Source of the DNA: Acidovorax sp. NCPPB 4044
GTDB taxonomy: Bacteria > Pseudomonadota > Gammaproteobacteria > Burkholderiales > Burkholderiaceae_C
Length of the DNA: 64,000 bases
NCBI RefSeq assembly: GCF_028069655.1
Contig: NZ_JAMCOS010000001.1
Span: forward strand, 278,001 to 342,000
Direction: 5' to 3'
In this document: piece by piece, positions 46,987-59,465 of the stretch
How positions within the stretch are numbered: the stretch's first letter is position 1
Layout: each line of letters begins with the position of its first letter
Made by a program: the position numbers and the translations under genes
The notes under the pieces: generated by a model
The model's input: the letters and a program-made list of their open reading frames with translations, nothing else
What the model was told of the DNA's origin: nothing
The model's database searches: none

Positions 46987-47844
46987 ATGACCCGTCTCCT
47001 TCCCCGCGCGCTGATGGCGCCGGCGGTGATCGCGCTGCTGTGCTGGATGCTCGTGCCGCTGCTGATGACGATCTATTTCTCGCTCGTCAACTACAACCTC
47101 ATGCAGCCGGGCGAGCATGCCTTCGCCGGCTGGAACAACTACGCGTTCTTCGTCACCGACCCGGACTTCATCCCCGCGGTGCTCAACACGCTGCTGTTCC
47201 TCGCGAGCGTGGTGGCGATCACCGTGGTGCTGGGCGTGCTGCTGGCGCTGCTGGTGAACGAGCCCTTCCCGGGCCGCGGCATCGTGCGGGTGCTGCTGAT
47301 CTCGCCGTTCTTCGTGATGCCCGCGGTCAATGCGCTGCTGTGGAAGCACATGATGATGAACCCGATCTACGGCGTGCTGGCCAGCTTCTGCAAGGCGCTC
47401 GGCCTGCCGCCCGTGGACTGGCTCACCGACGTGCCGCTGCTGTCGATCATCGCCATGGTGGCGTGGCAGTGGCTGCCCTTCGCGTGCCTGATCTTCATCA
47501 CCTCGCTGCAGTCGCTGGACCGCGAGCAGATGGAGGCCGCGCGCATGGACGGCGCCAACGCGCTGCAGCGCTTTCGCTACCTCACGCTGCCGCACCTGGC
47601 GCGGCCCGTGGCGGTGGTGGTGATGATCGAGATGATCTTCCTGCTCTCGGTGTTCGCGGAGATCGCGATCACCACGGCCGGCGGCCCGGGCAACGAGAGC
47701 ACCAACCTCACCTACCTGATCTACAAGCAGTCGCTCATGAATTTCGACGTGGGCGTGGCCTCGGCGGGTGCGCTGTTCGCCGTGGTGCTGGCCAACATCG
47801 TCTCGTTCTTCCTGGTCCGCATCGTGGGTCGGAGCCTGGACTGA
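46987..47844 (+). CDS. Polyol ABC transporter permease (SmoF/MtlF-like)
   Basis: 285 residues, six membrane segments. First helix LMAPAVIALLCWMLVPLLMTIYFSL, then EPFPGRGIVRVLLISPFFVMPAVNALLWKHMMMNP. EAA loop QMEAARMDGANALQRFRYLTLPHL. VFAEIAITTAGGPGNESTNLTYLIY is typical for mannitol/sorbitol permeases. 82 bp after the binding-protein gene, 10 bp before the next permease. Confidence 0.94.
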   Translation: MTRLLPRALMAPAVIALLCWMLVPLLMTIYFSLVNYNLMQPGEHAFAGWNNYAFFVTDPDFIPAVLNTLLFLASVVAITVVLGVLLALLVNEPFPGRGIVRVLLISPFFVMPAVNALLWKHMMMNPIYGVLASFCKALGLPPVDWLTDVPLLSIIAMVAWQWLPFACLIFITSLQSLDREQMEAARMDGANALQRFRYLTLPHLARPVAVVVMIEMIFLLSVFAEIAITTAGGPGNESTNLTYLIYKQSLMNFDVGVASAGALFAVVLANIVSFFLVRIVGRSLD

Positions 47845-47854
47845 AAGGAGCGCG

Positions 47855-48685
47855 ATGCCGATCCCCGAACGCATTTCCGCCGGCACCCTGCTGCGCACCG
47901 GCGCGGCCTGGGGCGTGGCCCTGCTGCTGTTCTTCCCGCTGGGCTGGCTGTTCCTCACGGCCTTCAAGACCGAGCTGCAGGCCATCGCCGTGCCGCCGCA
48001 CTTCTTCTTCGAGCCCACGCTCGCCAACTTCGGCGAAGTGCAGCGGCGCAGCGACTACCTGCTGTATGCGCGCAACTCGCTCGTCACGAGCCTGGGCTCG
48101 ACGCTGATCGGCCTGGCGATCGCGGTGCCCGCCGCGTACTCGATGGCGTTCTTCCGCACGCGGCGCACGCGCGACATCCTCATGTGGATGCTCTCCACCA
48201 AGATGATGCCGGCCGTGGGCGCGCTGCTGCCCGTGTACGTGCTCGCGCAGACCGCGGGCCTGCTCGATTCGCTCACCGCGCTCACGCTGGTGTTCACGCT
48301 CTCGAACCTGCCCATCATGGTGTGGATGCTCTACAGCGCCTTCAAGGACATCCCGCACGAGATCCTGGAGGCCGCGCGCATGGACGGCGCCAGCCTGTGG
48401 ACCGAGTTCCGCTTCCTGGTGCTGCCGCTCGCCGCGGGCGGCATCGCCTCCACGGGGCTGCTGTGCCTGGTGCTGAGCTGGAACGAGGCGTTCTGGGCGC
48501 TCAACCTCAGCAGCGCGAAGGCGGGCACGCTCGCCACGCTGATCGCCTCGTATTCGAGCCCCGAGGGCCTCTTCTGGGCCAAGCTGTCGGCCGCCTCGCT
48601 GATGGCCATCGCGCCCATCGTGGTGTTCGGCTGGTTCAGCCAGAAGCAGCTCGTGCAGGGCATGACCTTCGGTGCCGTCAAGTAA
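47855..48685 (+). CDS. Polyol ABC transporter permease (SmoG/MtlG-like)
   Basis: 276 residues, six membrane segments. LLFFPLGWLFLTAFKTELQAIA near the N-terminus, STKMMPAVGALLPVYVL, and the EAA loop ILEAARMDGASLWTEFRFLVLPLAAGG. Forms the channel with the preceding permease. GAAAGGAGCG precedes the ATG. The downstream gap of 13 bp contains AAAGGAG, the SD of the ATPase gene. Confidence 0.94.
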   Translation: MPIPERISAGTLLRTGAAWGVALLLFFPLGWLFLTAFKTELQAIAVPPHFFFEPTLANFGEVQRRSDYLLYARNSLVTSLGSTLIGLAIAVPAAYSMAFFRTRRTRDILMWMLSTKMMPAVGALLPVYVLAQTAGLLDSLTALTLVFTLSNLPIMVWMLYSAFKDIPHEILEAARMDGASLWTEFRFLVLPLAAGGIASTGLLCLVLSWNEAFWALNLSSAKAGTLATLIASYSSPEGLFWAKLSAASLMAIAPIVVFGWFSQKQLVQGMTFGAVK

Positions 48686-48698
48686 AGGAGACCTGTCC

Positions 48699-49801
<1,103 letters not shown>

Positions 49802-49823
<22 letters not shown>

Positions 49824-51232
49824 CCGCCGCTTCCTCCACCCCCTGCTTCACCGTGCTGCACCTGGGCCTGGGCTCTTTCCACCGCGCGCACCAGGCGGTC
49901 TACCTGCAGCGGCTCATCGATGCGGGCGATGCGCGCTGGTCGCTCTCGGGCGGCAACCTCCGCCCCGACATGGCCGAGACCCTCGCCGCGCTGGCCGCGC
50001 AGGGCGGCGCCTACACGCTGGAGACCGTCTCGCCCGCGGGCGAAGTGCACTACCAGCGCATCGAGGCGCTGCGCGAGGTGATCCCGTACGCGCCCGGCAT
50101 CCCGGCCCTGGTGGCGCGCGGCGCCGACCCCGCCACGCGCATCGTCTCCTTCACGGTGACCGAGGCCGGCTACGCGCTGGACGATGCCGGCCGGCTCGAC
50201 ACGCGCGTGCCCGAGGTGGCGGCCGACATCGCCCGCGCGCGCCAGGGCCAGGCGGGCGAGACCATCTATGGCGCCGTCTGCGCCATCCTGCGCGCGCGGC
50301 GGGCGGCGCAGGCCGGCCCGCTCACGCTGCTCAACTGCGACAACCTGCGCCACAACGGCGACCGCTTCCGTGCGGGCCTGCGCGACTTCCTCGCCCATGC
50401 GGGGCTGGACGATCTCGCCGCCTGGGCCGAGGCCCACACCCGCTGCCCGAACGCCATGGTGGACCGCATCACGCCGCGCCCGCCGCCCGAGCTGCGGGCG
50501 CGCGTGCGCGCGGCCACCGGCCGCGACGATGCCGTGCCCGTCGCGGCCGAGAGCTTCCTGCAGTGGGTGATCGAAGACCGCTTCATCGCGGGCCGCCCCG
50601 GCTGGGAGCGCGTGGGCGTGGAGATGGTCGCGTCCGTCGCGCCCTACGAGGAGGCCAAGATCCGCATCCTCAACGCCAGCCACAGCTGCATCGCCTGGGC
50701 CGGCACGCTCGCGGGCCTGCAGTTCATTCATGAAGGCACGCGCACGCCGGCCATCCACCGCATGGCGTGGGAGTACGTCACGCACGACGTGGTCCCGTGC
50801 CTGTCGCGGCCCGGCGCGCCCAGCCCCGTGGACCTGCCCGCGTACCGCGACGTGGTGCTGGAGCGCTTCGGCAACCCGGCCATCCGCGACACCAACCAGC
50901 GCGTGGCGGCCGACGGCTTCGCCAAGATTCCCGGCTTCATCGCGCCCACCGTGCGCGAGCGGCTCGCGCAGGGCCAGCCCATCGACGGCGTGGCGATGCT
51001 GCCCGCGCTGTTCCTGGCCTTCCTGCAGCGCTGGCACCACGGGCTGCTGCCGTACGCCTACGAAGACCAGGCCATGGACCCGGACGCCGCCCACGCGATC
51101 TGCGCCGCGCCCGACCCCGTGGCCGCGCTCTGCGCCGATGCGGCGCTCTGGGGCGGGCTGGCGAACGATGCGCGGCTGGTGGATGCGGTGCGCCGCGCCA
51201 GCGCGCGCGTGGCGGCCTTCCTGGCGGGCTGA
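49802..51232 (+). CDS. mtlK: Polyol/mannitol dehydrogenase family protein (mannitol 2-dehydrogenase type)
   Basis: 476 residues. NAD-binding VLHLGLGSFHRAHQAVYLQRL (GxGxFHRAH) is diagnostic of the long-chain mannitol dehydrogenase family. The catalytic-lysine region is seen in EEAKIRILNASHSCIAWAG, and NCDNLRHNGD, MVDRITP and FIAPTVRERL are conserved. It oxidises mannitol, D-arabinitol or sorbitol to the ketose; together with the neighbouring fructokinase gene, D-mannitol or sorbitol to fructose is most likely. It starts inside the ATPase gene and ends 5 bp before the kinase. Confidence 0.93.
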
Positions 51233-51237
51233 CTCCC

Positions 51238-52215
51238 ATGCGCATCGCATTCATCGGCGAATCGCTGATCGACTTCACCGCCACGGGCGGCCTGGCCTTC
51301 CAGGGCCATCCGGGTGGCGCGCCGGGCAACTGCGCCGTGGCCGCCGCGCGGCTGGGACAGCCCACGGGCTACGTGTCGCAGCTCTCGCACGACCTGTTCG
51401 GCGAGCGGCTGTTCGCGCACCTGCAGGGCAACGGCGTGGACATGCGCTTCGTGCTGCGCAGCGGTGCGCCCTCCACGCTGGCCTTCGTCGAGCGCGGCGC
51501 GGGCGGCAGCAACCGCTATGCGTTCTACCTGCAGGGCACGGCCGACACGCTGTGGGCGCCGGCCGAATTGCCCGTGCTGCCGCAGGCGTGCCGCTTCGTG
51601 CAGTTCGGCTCCATCGCGCTGCTGCACGGGCCCGCGGCCACGCGCATCGTGGACCTGATCGCCGCGCAGCGCGGCCGGCGCGTGGTGGTCTTCGACCCGA
51701 ACGTGCGGCCCTCGCTGATCCCCGACCTCGCGGCCTGGCGCGTGCGCTGCCGCGGCTGGATGGCCCTGGCCGATCTGGTGAAGCTCAGCGACGAGGACGC
51801 GGCGGCGATCTCGCCGGGCCTCGCGCTGCCGGAGGCGGCGGCCGAATACCTCGCGCTCGGCGCGCGGGCCGTGGCCATCACGCGCGGCGCGTAGGGGGCC
51901 GTGCTGTACCGGCCCGGCCACGCGCCCCTGGCCGTGCGGCCGCCTGCCGTGCGGGTGGCCGACACCATCGGCGCGGGCGACACCTTCGGGGCGGCGCTGA
52001 TCGTGGCACTGCTGGAAGCCGGTGTGGCCGATGCCGAGGGGCTCGCCGCGCTGCCGGCGGCCGCGTGGCAGGCCGCGCTGCGTTTCGCCGCCACGGCCGC
52101 CGCGCTCAACTGCGCGCGCGAGGGCGCGGATCCGCCGCTGCGCGCCGCGCTCGATGCCGCCCTGCGCGCGGCGGACGCTGGGGAAGATGCCGTGGGCGCC
52201 GCTGCGCGCGGGTGA
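51238..52215 (+). pseudogene. PfkB-family fructokinase interrupted by an in-frame amber codon
   Basis: The frame starts at ATG 51238 with MRIAFIGESLIDFTATGG, a GNCAVAAARLG motif and VFDPNVRPSLIPDLAAWR, a bacterial fructokinase of about 325 codons. After codon 218 (…AVAITRGA) a TAG at 51892-51894 ends translation. The frame then continues without a shift as GAVLYRPGHAPLAVRPPAVRVADTIGAGDTFGAAL. The catalytic Asp of GAGD is behind the stop, so the truncated product cannot be active. A single G-to-T change would turn GAG into TAG. It is therefore a recent pseudogene, a sequencing error, or a rare readthrough case. Confidence 0.9.
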
Positions 52216-52269
52216 TACCGTGGCGCCCCGACTCCGCCCCTTCGCGGCCTTTGCCCCCGCACCGAACCG

Positions 52270-53211
52270 ATGACGACCGCCATGCCCTCCGCGCGCACCC
52301 GTCCGCCCCGCCAGCGCCACCCCGAACTGGAACGCGACTTCGCGCGGTCGCCCGCGCTCGGCTACGAGGACGCGGAAGACGCCGGGCTCGTGCGCTGCCT
52401 CGCCCATGGCGTGCCGAGCCCGCTGGTGCGCTGGCACTTCCACGAAGAGTATGAGCTGCACCTCATCACCGAGACCTCGGGCCGCGCCTTCGTGGGCGAC
52501 TGGATCGGCCCCTTCGGGCCCGGCCACCTCGTGCTCTGCGGGCCGCGCCTGCCGCACAACTGGATCTCGCTCGACACGCCCGAGGGCGGCGCGCCGGGCC
52601 GCGACCGCGTGATCCAGTTCCGCCACGACCCCGTCGTGCGCGCGGCCGAGTCCATCGCCGAGCTGCGCGACGTGCTGCCGCTGCTGGACCGCGCGCGCCA
52701 TGGCATCGAATTCTTCGGCATGGCGGCGGCCGCGCAGGCGCACTGGGACGCCGTGAAGGCCAGCCGCGGGCTGCGCCGCTTCGCGGTGTTCTGCGACTTC
52801 CTGGCCGACCTGGCCGAATGCACCGACTACCGGCTGCTGTCCACCGTGCAGATGCAGGGCGTGGAGGGCGAGGTGCAGGTGGACCAGATCAACCGCATCG
52901 TCAACCGCATCCTGGCGGACATGGCGGAACCCATCAGCCTGTCCGCCGCCGCGGCCGAACTGGGCATGAGCGAGAGCCGCTTCAGCCGCTTCTTCCGGCG
53001 CTCCACGGGCAACAGCTTCACCGACTTCGTGAGCCGCCTGCGCATCAACAGCGCCTGCCAGCTCCTCATGCAGACCGACCACTACGTCACCGACATCTGC
53101 TACCAGGTGGGCTTCAACAACGTTGCCAACTTCAACCGCCGCTTCCTGGAGATCAAGGGCATGACCCCCACGGAATTCCGCCGCCAGGCCGAGAGCCGCT
53201 TCGGAAGCTGA
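52270..53211 (+). CDS. AraC family transcriptional regulator
   Basis: 313 residues. N-terminal cupin-like sensing domain with VRWHFHEEYELHLITETSGRAFVGDWIG and PGHLVLCGPRLPHNW (a sugar-binding AraC fold). C-terminal double HTH: ISLSAAAAELGMSESRFSRFFRRSTGNSFTDF and LRINSACQLLMQTDHYVTDICYQVGFNNVANFNRRFLEIKG. It is embedded in the polyol operon and is most likely its activator, responding to the imported polyol. Comparable genes accompany sorbitol/mannitol operons in Pseudomonas (MtlR). Confidence 0.93.
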   Translation: MTTAMPSARTRPPRQRHPELERDFARSPALGYEDAEDAGLVRCLAHGVPSPLVRWHFHEEYELHLITETSGRAFVGDWIGPFGPGHLVLCGPRLPHNWISLDTPEGGAPGRDRVIQFRHDPVVRAAESIAELRDVLPLLDRARHGIEFFGMAAAAQAHWDAVKASRGLRRFAVFCDFLADLAECTDYRLLSTVQMQGVEGEVQVDQINRIVNRILADMAEPISLSAAAAELGMSESRFSRFFRRSTGNSFTDFVSRLRINSACQLLMQTDHYVTDICYQVGFNNVANFNRRFLEIKGMTPTEFRRQAESRFGS

Positions 53212-53219
53212 TGCACATG

Positions 53220-53266
53220 GTTGCTACTGATTCAATAGCAAACTATCCAATGGAATCGGCGGCATG
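53220..53266 (+). repeat. 47-bp dispersed repeat, copy C (AraC gene-xylB gap)
   Basis: Full-length copy: GTTGCT in place of TTTGCT, then N10, TAGCA, N7, CAATG, N4, CGGCGGCATG. It lies 8 bp after the regulator stop and 16 bp before xylB. The last ATG of the repeat (53264-53266) is in frame with xylB. Confidence 0.85.
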
Positions 53267-53281
53267 GAAGGGTTTTCATCC

Positions 53282-54760
53282 ATGAATGGCATGTTCCTCG
53301 GGCTGGACCTGGGCACGTCGGAGTTGAAGGCGCTGCTGCTCGGCGCGGACCACCGCATCGTCGGCACGGCGCGCGCGCCGCTCGCGGTGGACCGGCCCCG
53401 GCCGCTGTGGTCCGAGCAGGCGCCGGCGCAGTGGGCGCAGGCGCTCGAATCGGTCATGCGCGACCTGCGTGCCGCGCACGCGCCGGCGCTGCGGCAGGTG
53501 CGCGCCGTGGGGCTCTCGGGCCAGATGCACGGCGCCGTGCTGCTGGGCGAACGCGGCGAGGTGCTGCGCCCGGCCATCCTCTGGAACGACGGGCGCAGCG
53601 CGGCGCAGTGCGCGGCCCTCGCCCGCGCCGTGCCGCAGCTCGGCGACATCGCCGGCAACCTCGCGATGCCGGGCTTCACGGCGCCCAAGCTGCTCTGGGT
53701 GCGCGAGCACGAGCCCGACGTGTTCGCACGCGCCGAGCGCGTGCTGCTGCCCAAGGACTGGCTGCGCCTCATGCTGACCGGCGAGGCCGTGAGCGACCCC
53801 TCCGATGCCTCCGGCACGCTGTGGCTGGACGTGGGCCGGCGCGACTGGTCCGACACCCTGCTGGCCGCCACCGGACTCACGCGCGCGCACATGCCGCGCC
53901 TCGTGGAGGGCAGTGCGCCCTCGGCCCGGCTGCGGCCCGAACTGGCCGCGCGCTGGGGCCTGGGGGAGGGTGGCGAGGGCGTGGTCGTGGCCGGCGGCGG
54001 GGGCGACAACGCCGCGAGCGCCGTGGGCATGGGCATCGTGGCGCCGGGGCAGGGCTTCGTGTCGCTGGGCACGTCGGGCGTGATCTTCGTCGCCACCGAC
54101 CGCTTCGCGCCCGATCCGGCCCGCGCCGTGCATGCGTTCTGCCACGCGCTGCCGGGGCGCTGGCACCAGATGGCCGTGATGCTGTCGGCGGCCAGCGCCG
54201 TCACCTGGGCCACGCGCTGCCTGGGCCTGCCGGACGAGGCCGCGCTGCTCGCCGAGGCCGCGGGCGTGGAGCCCGGCGCGCGGCGCCGCGCACCGCTCTT
54301 CCTGCCCTACCTGTCGGGCGAACGCTCGCCGCACAACGACGCGCACGCCCAGGGCGTGCTCTTCGGCCTCACGCATGCGCACGGCCGCGCCGACATCGCC
54401 TACGCCGTGGCCGAAGGCGTGGCGCTGGGCCTGCGCGACGGGCTGGACACGCTGCAGCGCCCCACGGACGCCCTGGCCCTGGTGGGCGGCGGCGCGCGCA
54501 GCGGGTGGTGGGCGCAGTTGCTGGCCGATGCGCTGGAAGTGCCGCTGGCGCTGGGCGAGGGCGGCGAAGCCGGCGGTGCGCTGGGTGCGGCGCGCCTGGG
54601 CTGGCTGGCGGCCGGCGGCGACGAGGCGCAGGTCTGCACCGCGCCGGCCGTGCGCGAGCGGTTCCTGCCGCGTGCGGCGGAGGCCACGCTGCTGCGCGAG
54701 CGGCACGCGCGCTTCCGCGCGCTTTACCCGGCGCTGCGGGCGGCCTTCCCGGTCGATTGA
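53282..54760 (+). CDS. xylB: Xylulokinase (FGGY family)
   Basis: Phosphorylates D-xylulose. 492 residues. LGLDLGTSELKALLL (ATP-binding), VGLSGQMHGAVLLGERGEVLRPAILWND, FTAPKLLWVREHEPDVF, GGGGDNAASAVGMG and VGGGARSGWWAQLLAD are typical of XylB. Its place in the polyol operon suggests D-arabinitol or xylitol as an additional substrate route. Start 53282 (MNGMFLGLD) has GGAAGGG upstream; ATG 53264, inside the repeat, would add six residues. Confidence 0.93.
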   Translation: MNGMFLGLDLGTSELKALLLGADHRIVGTARAPLAVDRPRPLWSEQAPAQWAQALESVMRDLRAAHAPALRQVRAVGLSGQMHGAVLLGERGEVLRPAILWNDGRSAAQCAALARAVPQLGDIAGNLAMPGFTAPKLLWVREHEPDVFARAERVLLPKDWLRLMLTGEAVSDPSDASGTLWLDVGRRDWSDTLLAATGLTRAHMPRLVEGSAPSARLRPELAARWGLGEGGEGVVVAGGGGDNAASAVGMGIVAPGQGFVSLGTSGVIFVATDRFAPDPARAVHAFCHALPGRWHQMAVMLSAASAVTWATRCLGLPDEAALLAEAAGVEPGARRRAPLFLPYLSGERSPHNDAHAQGVLFGLTHAHGRADIAYAVAEGVALGLRDGLDTLQRPTDALALVGGGARSGWWAQLLADALEVPLALGEGGEAGGALGAARLGWLAAGGDEAQVCTAPAVRERFLPRAAEATLLRERHARFRALYPALRAAFPVD

Positions 54761-54784
54761 CGCCATCGGCACCCGAATCGCCTC

Positions 54785-54831
54785 CGTGCCGCCGGATCCA
54801 TTGAATAGTTTGCTATTAAAAATATAGCAAT
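54785..54831 (-). repeat. 47-bp dispersed repeat, copy D (after xylB)
   Basis: Minus-strand full-length copy: ATTGCT, N10, TAGCA, N7, CAATG, N4, CGGCGGCAC. It lies 25 bp after the xylB stop and has opposite orientation to copy C, so C and D flank xylB as inverted repeats. Confidence 0.85.
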
Positions 54832-54947
54832 CGGCGGGAAGAACGCGTCGTGCGAGCTGGCACCGGCTGTCCCGGCCTGCGGGATCGGTTGCCGCCGGCG
54901 TCGCCACGGCGCAACACTGCCGTTCTCCAGGCCACGATGATTTCTAA

Positions 54948-54970
54948 AATGATAATTGTTATCAATTGCA
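54948..54970 (+). promoter_or_regulatory. Fur box upstream of the TonB-dependent receptor
   Basis: AATGATAATTGTTATCAATTG at the locus is a close match to the Fur consensus GATAATGATAATCATTATC-type dyads, with the inverted GATAA/TTATC arms. It sits 16-40 bp before the receptor ATG, so iron-dependent repression by Fur is expected. Confidence 0.85.
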
Positions 54971-54985
54971 TTAAATAGATTCATC

Positions 54986-57076
54986 ATGCCGATTCGCAAG
55001 ACTCCCGGCGCGGTCCGGGCCGTGCTGGCCGCGGGCCTGCTGCCCTGGGCGGCCGCCCATGCCGCGGACGCCACCCTCTCCGAAGTGCGCGTGGACGCCA
55101 ATGCCGAAAAGGAAAGCGCCACCGGCCCCGTCGTGGGCTACCGCGCGCGCAATGCCGCCACCGCGACCAAGACCGATACGCCACTGTCCGAGACGCCGCA
55201 GTCCGTCACCGTCGTCACGCGCGACCAGATGGTGGACCAGGGCGCCACCACCTTCCAGGGGGCGCTGCTCTATGCGGCCGGAGTGCGCAGCGATGCCTAC
55301 GGGCTGGACAGCCGCTCCGACAGCGTGCGGGTGCGCGGCAGCTACCCGGACATCTATCTCGACGGGCTGCGCCAGAGCTACAACTGGTACACCAGCACGG
55401 CGCCCGTGGAGCCCTACGCCCTGGAGCGGCTCGAAGTGCTGCGCGGCCCCTCGGGCATGCTGTTCGGCGCGGGCACGGTGGCGGGCGTGGTCAACATGGT
55501 GAGCAAGCGCCCGCAGCAGGAAGCCCAGCGCGAGGTCGGCGTGCAGATCGGCAGCTGGAACCGCAAGCAGCTGCAGGCCGACCTGACCGGCCCGCTCACG
55601 GCCGACGGGCAGTGGTCGTACCGCCTCGTCGCGCTCGGCCGCGATGCCGACACCCAGGTGGACCACGTGCCCAACGACCGTCGCCTGATCGCCCCGTCGC
55701 TCGCGTGGAAGCCGAACGCGGCTACCTCGCTCGTCCTGCAGGCGTTCTGGCAGAAGGACCACTCGGGCAGCACCTCGCAGTTCCTGCCCTGGTCGGGCAC
55801 GCTGCTGCCGAACCCCAACGGCCAGCTGCCCACGAGCCGGTTCATCGGCGAGCCCGGCGACTACTACGACACCGAGCGCACCTCCCTCGGCTATCTGTTC
55901 GAGCACCGTTTCGACGACGCCTGGACGTTGCGACAGAACCTGCGCTGGACACGCAACGAGAACCGGGGCGCCTACCACTACGCCGATTTCTTCACCATCC
56001 CGGGCGGCTGGGGCGCCGATCCGGTCAACCAGCGCATGATCGGACGGCTCTACGGCGTGAACGCCACCCGCACGCACATGGCTGCCGTCGACACCAGCCT
56101 GCTGGGCCGGCTGCGCACGGGCGCGGCTGAGCACCAGCTGCTGCTGGGCTTCGACTGGAACCGCCAGGCCGAGAACAAGGCCGAATCGGGCGACGGCTAC
56201 AACCAGCCCATCGACGCCTACGCGCCGGTGTACGGCAACCGGCTGAACCCCACGCTCATCGACCAGCCGAAGAACGTGCAGCGGCAGAACGGCATCTACG
56301 TGCAGGACCAGATCAAGCTCGACCGCTGGATCGTCGTGGCCGGCCTGCGCCACGACCGCGCGGTGAACGCCGTGGCGGGCTCGCCGGACGACCGCAGCAG
56401 CGCCACCACGAAGCGCCTGGGCGTGATGTACCAGCTCGGCGGCGGCTGGACGCCCTACGTCAGCTACGCGGAATCCTTCAGCCCGGTGAGCGGCACCAAT
56501 GCCTACGGCGCCCGCTTCAAGCCGCTGCAGGGCGAGCAGGTGGAAGTCGGCGTGAAGTACCTGCCCGAGGGCGGCTCCACCGCCTTCACCGCGGCGGTGT
56601 ACGACCTGAAGGAAAAGAACCAGAAGACCGCCGACCCGACGAACCCGATGAACTCGCTGCAGGCCGGCCAGACCCGCAACAAGGGGCTGGAGCTGGAACT
56701 GAAGACGCGCGTCTCGGCGGCCTTCGACGTGCTCGCGCACTACAACTACACCGACGTCGATCCCGCGCTGGAAGGCCTGCCGCGCAACCAGGCGGCCGTC
56801 TGGGGGCTCTACCGCTTCTCGATCGGCGGCGTGCGCGGCTTCTCGGTGGGGGCGGGCGCACGCTACCTCTCCGCGTTCCGCGACGGGGCAGGGCCGCGCG
56901 TGCCCTCCGCGCTGGTGGGCGATGCGATGCTGGCCTACGACAGCCAGGAATGGCGCTATGCGCTCAACATCAACAACGTGGCCGACAAGCAGTACATGAG
57001 CACCTGCCTGTCGCGCGGCGACTGCTGGTGGGCCACGCGCCGCAACGTGGTGCTGAGCGCCACCTACCGGTTCTGA
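54986..57076 (+). CDS. TonB-dependent siderophore receptor
   Basis: 696 residues from ATG 54986. Signal peptide MPIRKTPGAVRAVLAAGLLP continuing WAAAHA; a TonB-box-like LSEVRVDA; plug domain with TPLSETPQSVTVVTRDQM, IYLDGLRQSYNWYTSTAPVEPYALERLEVLRGPSGMLFG and GGVVNMVSKRP-type block; then a 22-strand barrel with the terminal strand ending VLSATYRF. FhuA/FecA class by plug sequence; ferric hydroxamate or ferrichrome is likely but not proven. Preceded by a Fur box and followed by a terminator. An FbpB/FbpC iron importer lies elsewhere in the window. Confidence 0.93.
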   Translation: MPIRKTPGAVRAVLAAGLLPWAAAHAADATLSEVRVDANAEKESATGPVVGYRARNAATATKTDTPLSETPQSVTVVTRDQMVDQGATTFQGALLYAAGVRSDAYGLDSRSDSVRVRGSYPDIYLDGLRQSYNWYTSTAPVEPYALERLEVLRGPSGMLFGAGTVAGVVNMVSKRPQQEAQREVGVQIGSWNRKQLQADLTGPLTADGQWSYRLVALGRDADTQVDHVPNDRRLIAPSLAWKPNAATSLVLQAFWQKDHSGSTSQFLPWSGTLLPNPNGQLPTSRFIGEPGDYYDTERTSLGYLFEHRFDDAWTLRQNLRWTRNENRGAYHYADFFTIPGGWGADPVNQRMIGRLYGVNATRTHMAAVDTSLLGRLRTGAAEHQLLLGFDWNRQAENKAESGDGYNQPIDAYAPVYGNRLNPTLIDQPKNVQRQNGIYVQDQIKLDRWIVVAGLRHDRAVNAVAGSPDDRSSATTKRLGVMYQLGGGWTPYVSYAESFSPVSGTNAYGARFKPLQGEQVEVGVKYLPEGGSTAFTAAVYDLKEKNQKTADPTNPMNSLQAGQTRNKGLELELKTRVSAAFDVLAHYNYTDVDPALEGLPRNQAAVWGLYRFSIGGVRGFSVGAGARYLSAFRDGAGPRVPSALVGDAMLAYDSQEWRYALNINNVADKQYMSTCLSRGDCWWATRRNVVLSATYRF

Positions 57077-57122
57077 TCCGCCGGGGCGGGCCCCGCCTGC
57101 CCGCGCAGGCGCGTGCCCCGCG

Positions 57123-57161
57123 AAAAAAAAGCCCGCAGGCTTCGCAGCCTGCGGGCTTTTT
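57123..57161. terminator. Bidirectional terminator between the receptor and groEL
   Basis: Perfect 11-bp stem GCCCGCAGGCT / AGCCTGCGGGC with a TCGC loop, flanked by eight As on the left and five Ts on the right. It can therefore end both the receptor (+) and groEL (-) transcripts. Confidence 0.93.
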
Positions 57162-57185
57162 CGATGGCCGGAGGCCGGGCGTGGA

Positions 57186-58838
<1,653 letters not shown>

Positions 58839-58876
58839 TCAGTCAACAGGAAGGTGGAAATGCGCTTGTCAGCGGA

Positions 58877-59167
58877 TCACTTCTCGACGACCGCGAACAG
58901 GTCGTCTTCCTTCATCACGAGCAATTCGTCGCCATGGACCTTGACGGTCTGGCCCGAGTACTTGCCGAACAGGACGCGGTCACCGACCTTGACGCTCAGC
59001 ACGCTCAGCTCGCCCTTGTCGTTCTTCTTGCCAGGACCCACGGCCAACACTTCACCTTGATCGGGCTTTTCAGCGGCGTTGTCGGGGATCACGATGCCGG
59101 AGGCCGTCGTGGTTTCGCTTTCAATGCGCTTGACGATCACGCGATCGTGCAGGGGGCGAAGGTTCAT
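58877..59167 (-). CDS. groS: Co-chaperonin GroES (10 kDa)
   Basis: 96 residues from ATG 59167 ([16 protein letters not shown]). Mobile-loop region [17 protein letters not shown] binds Gro[10 protein letters not shown] and [15 protein letters not shown] are conserved. AGGAGAG precedes the ATG. First gene of the operon; a CIRCE operator lies 97 bp upstream. Confidence 0.98.
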   Translation of the reverse strand: MNLRPLHDRVIVKRIESETTTASGIVIPDNAAEKPDQGEVLAVGPGKKNDKGELSVLSVKVGDRVLFGKYSGQTVKVHGDELLVMKEDDLFAVVEK

Positions 59168-59263
59168 TTGCATCTCTCCTGAGTCAGTAAAGGATTGCGA
59201 CATCGACAAGACGCCCGCAGGGGCGGGCGTCGGGATCTTCAGCGGCCGTGTCCCACAGGATTG

Positions 59264-59290
59264 TTAGCACTCGTCCGCTTCGAGTGCTAA
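59264..59290 (-). promoter_or_regulatory. CIRCE operator (HrcA binding site), perfect
   Basis: TTAGCACTC-N9-GAGTGCTAA matches the CIRCE consensus exactly in both 9-bp arms. It lies upstream of groES on the minus strand, so heat-shock control by the repressor HrcA is expected. The hrcA gene is not in the window. Confidence 0.97.
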
Positions 59291-59317
59291 TGATACGGGC
59301 ATTTATTGGCGTTTCAA
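59290..59317 (-). promoter_or_regulatory. groES-groEL promoter (-35/-10)
   Basis: Read on the minus strand, TTGAAA (59317-59312) and TATCAT (59295-59290) are separated by 16 bp. The -10 overlaps the CIRCE operator by one base, so HrcA binding would block initiation. This is a sigma70-type promoter; no sigma32 consensus was seen. Confidence 0.7.
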
Positions 59318-59465
59318 GAGCCCGGGTTGCAACCAAAGCGCACAGTCGCAGCACGCAAAACTGCCGGCACGGTACTGCATCCGCGTGACTTTGCCGGGAC
59401 ATTGCCGCGTCCCGCAGGAGCGCGGCGAAGGTGCTCGTCGGGGCCGGCCCCGGTGTGCGGGCCGG

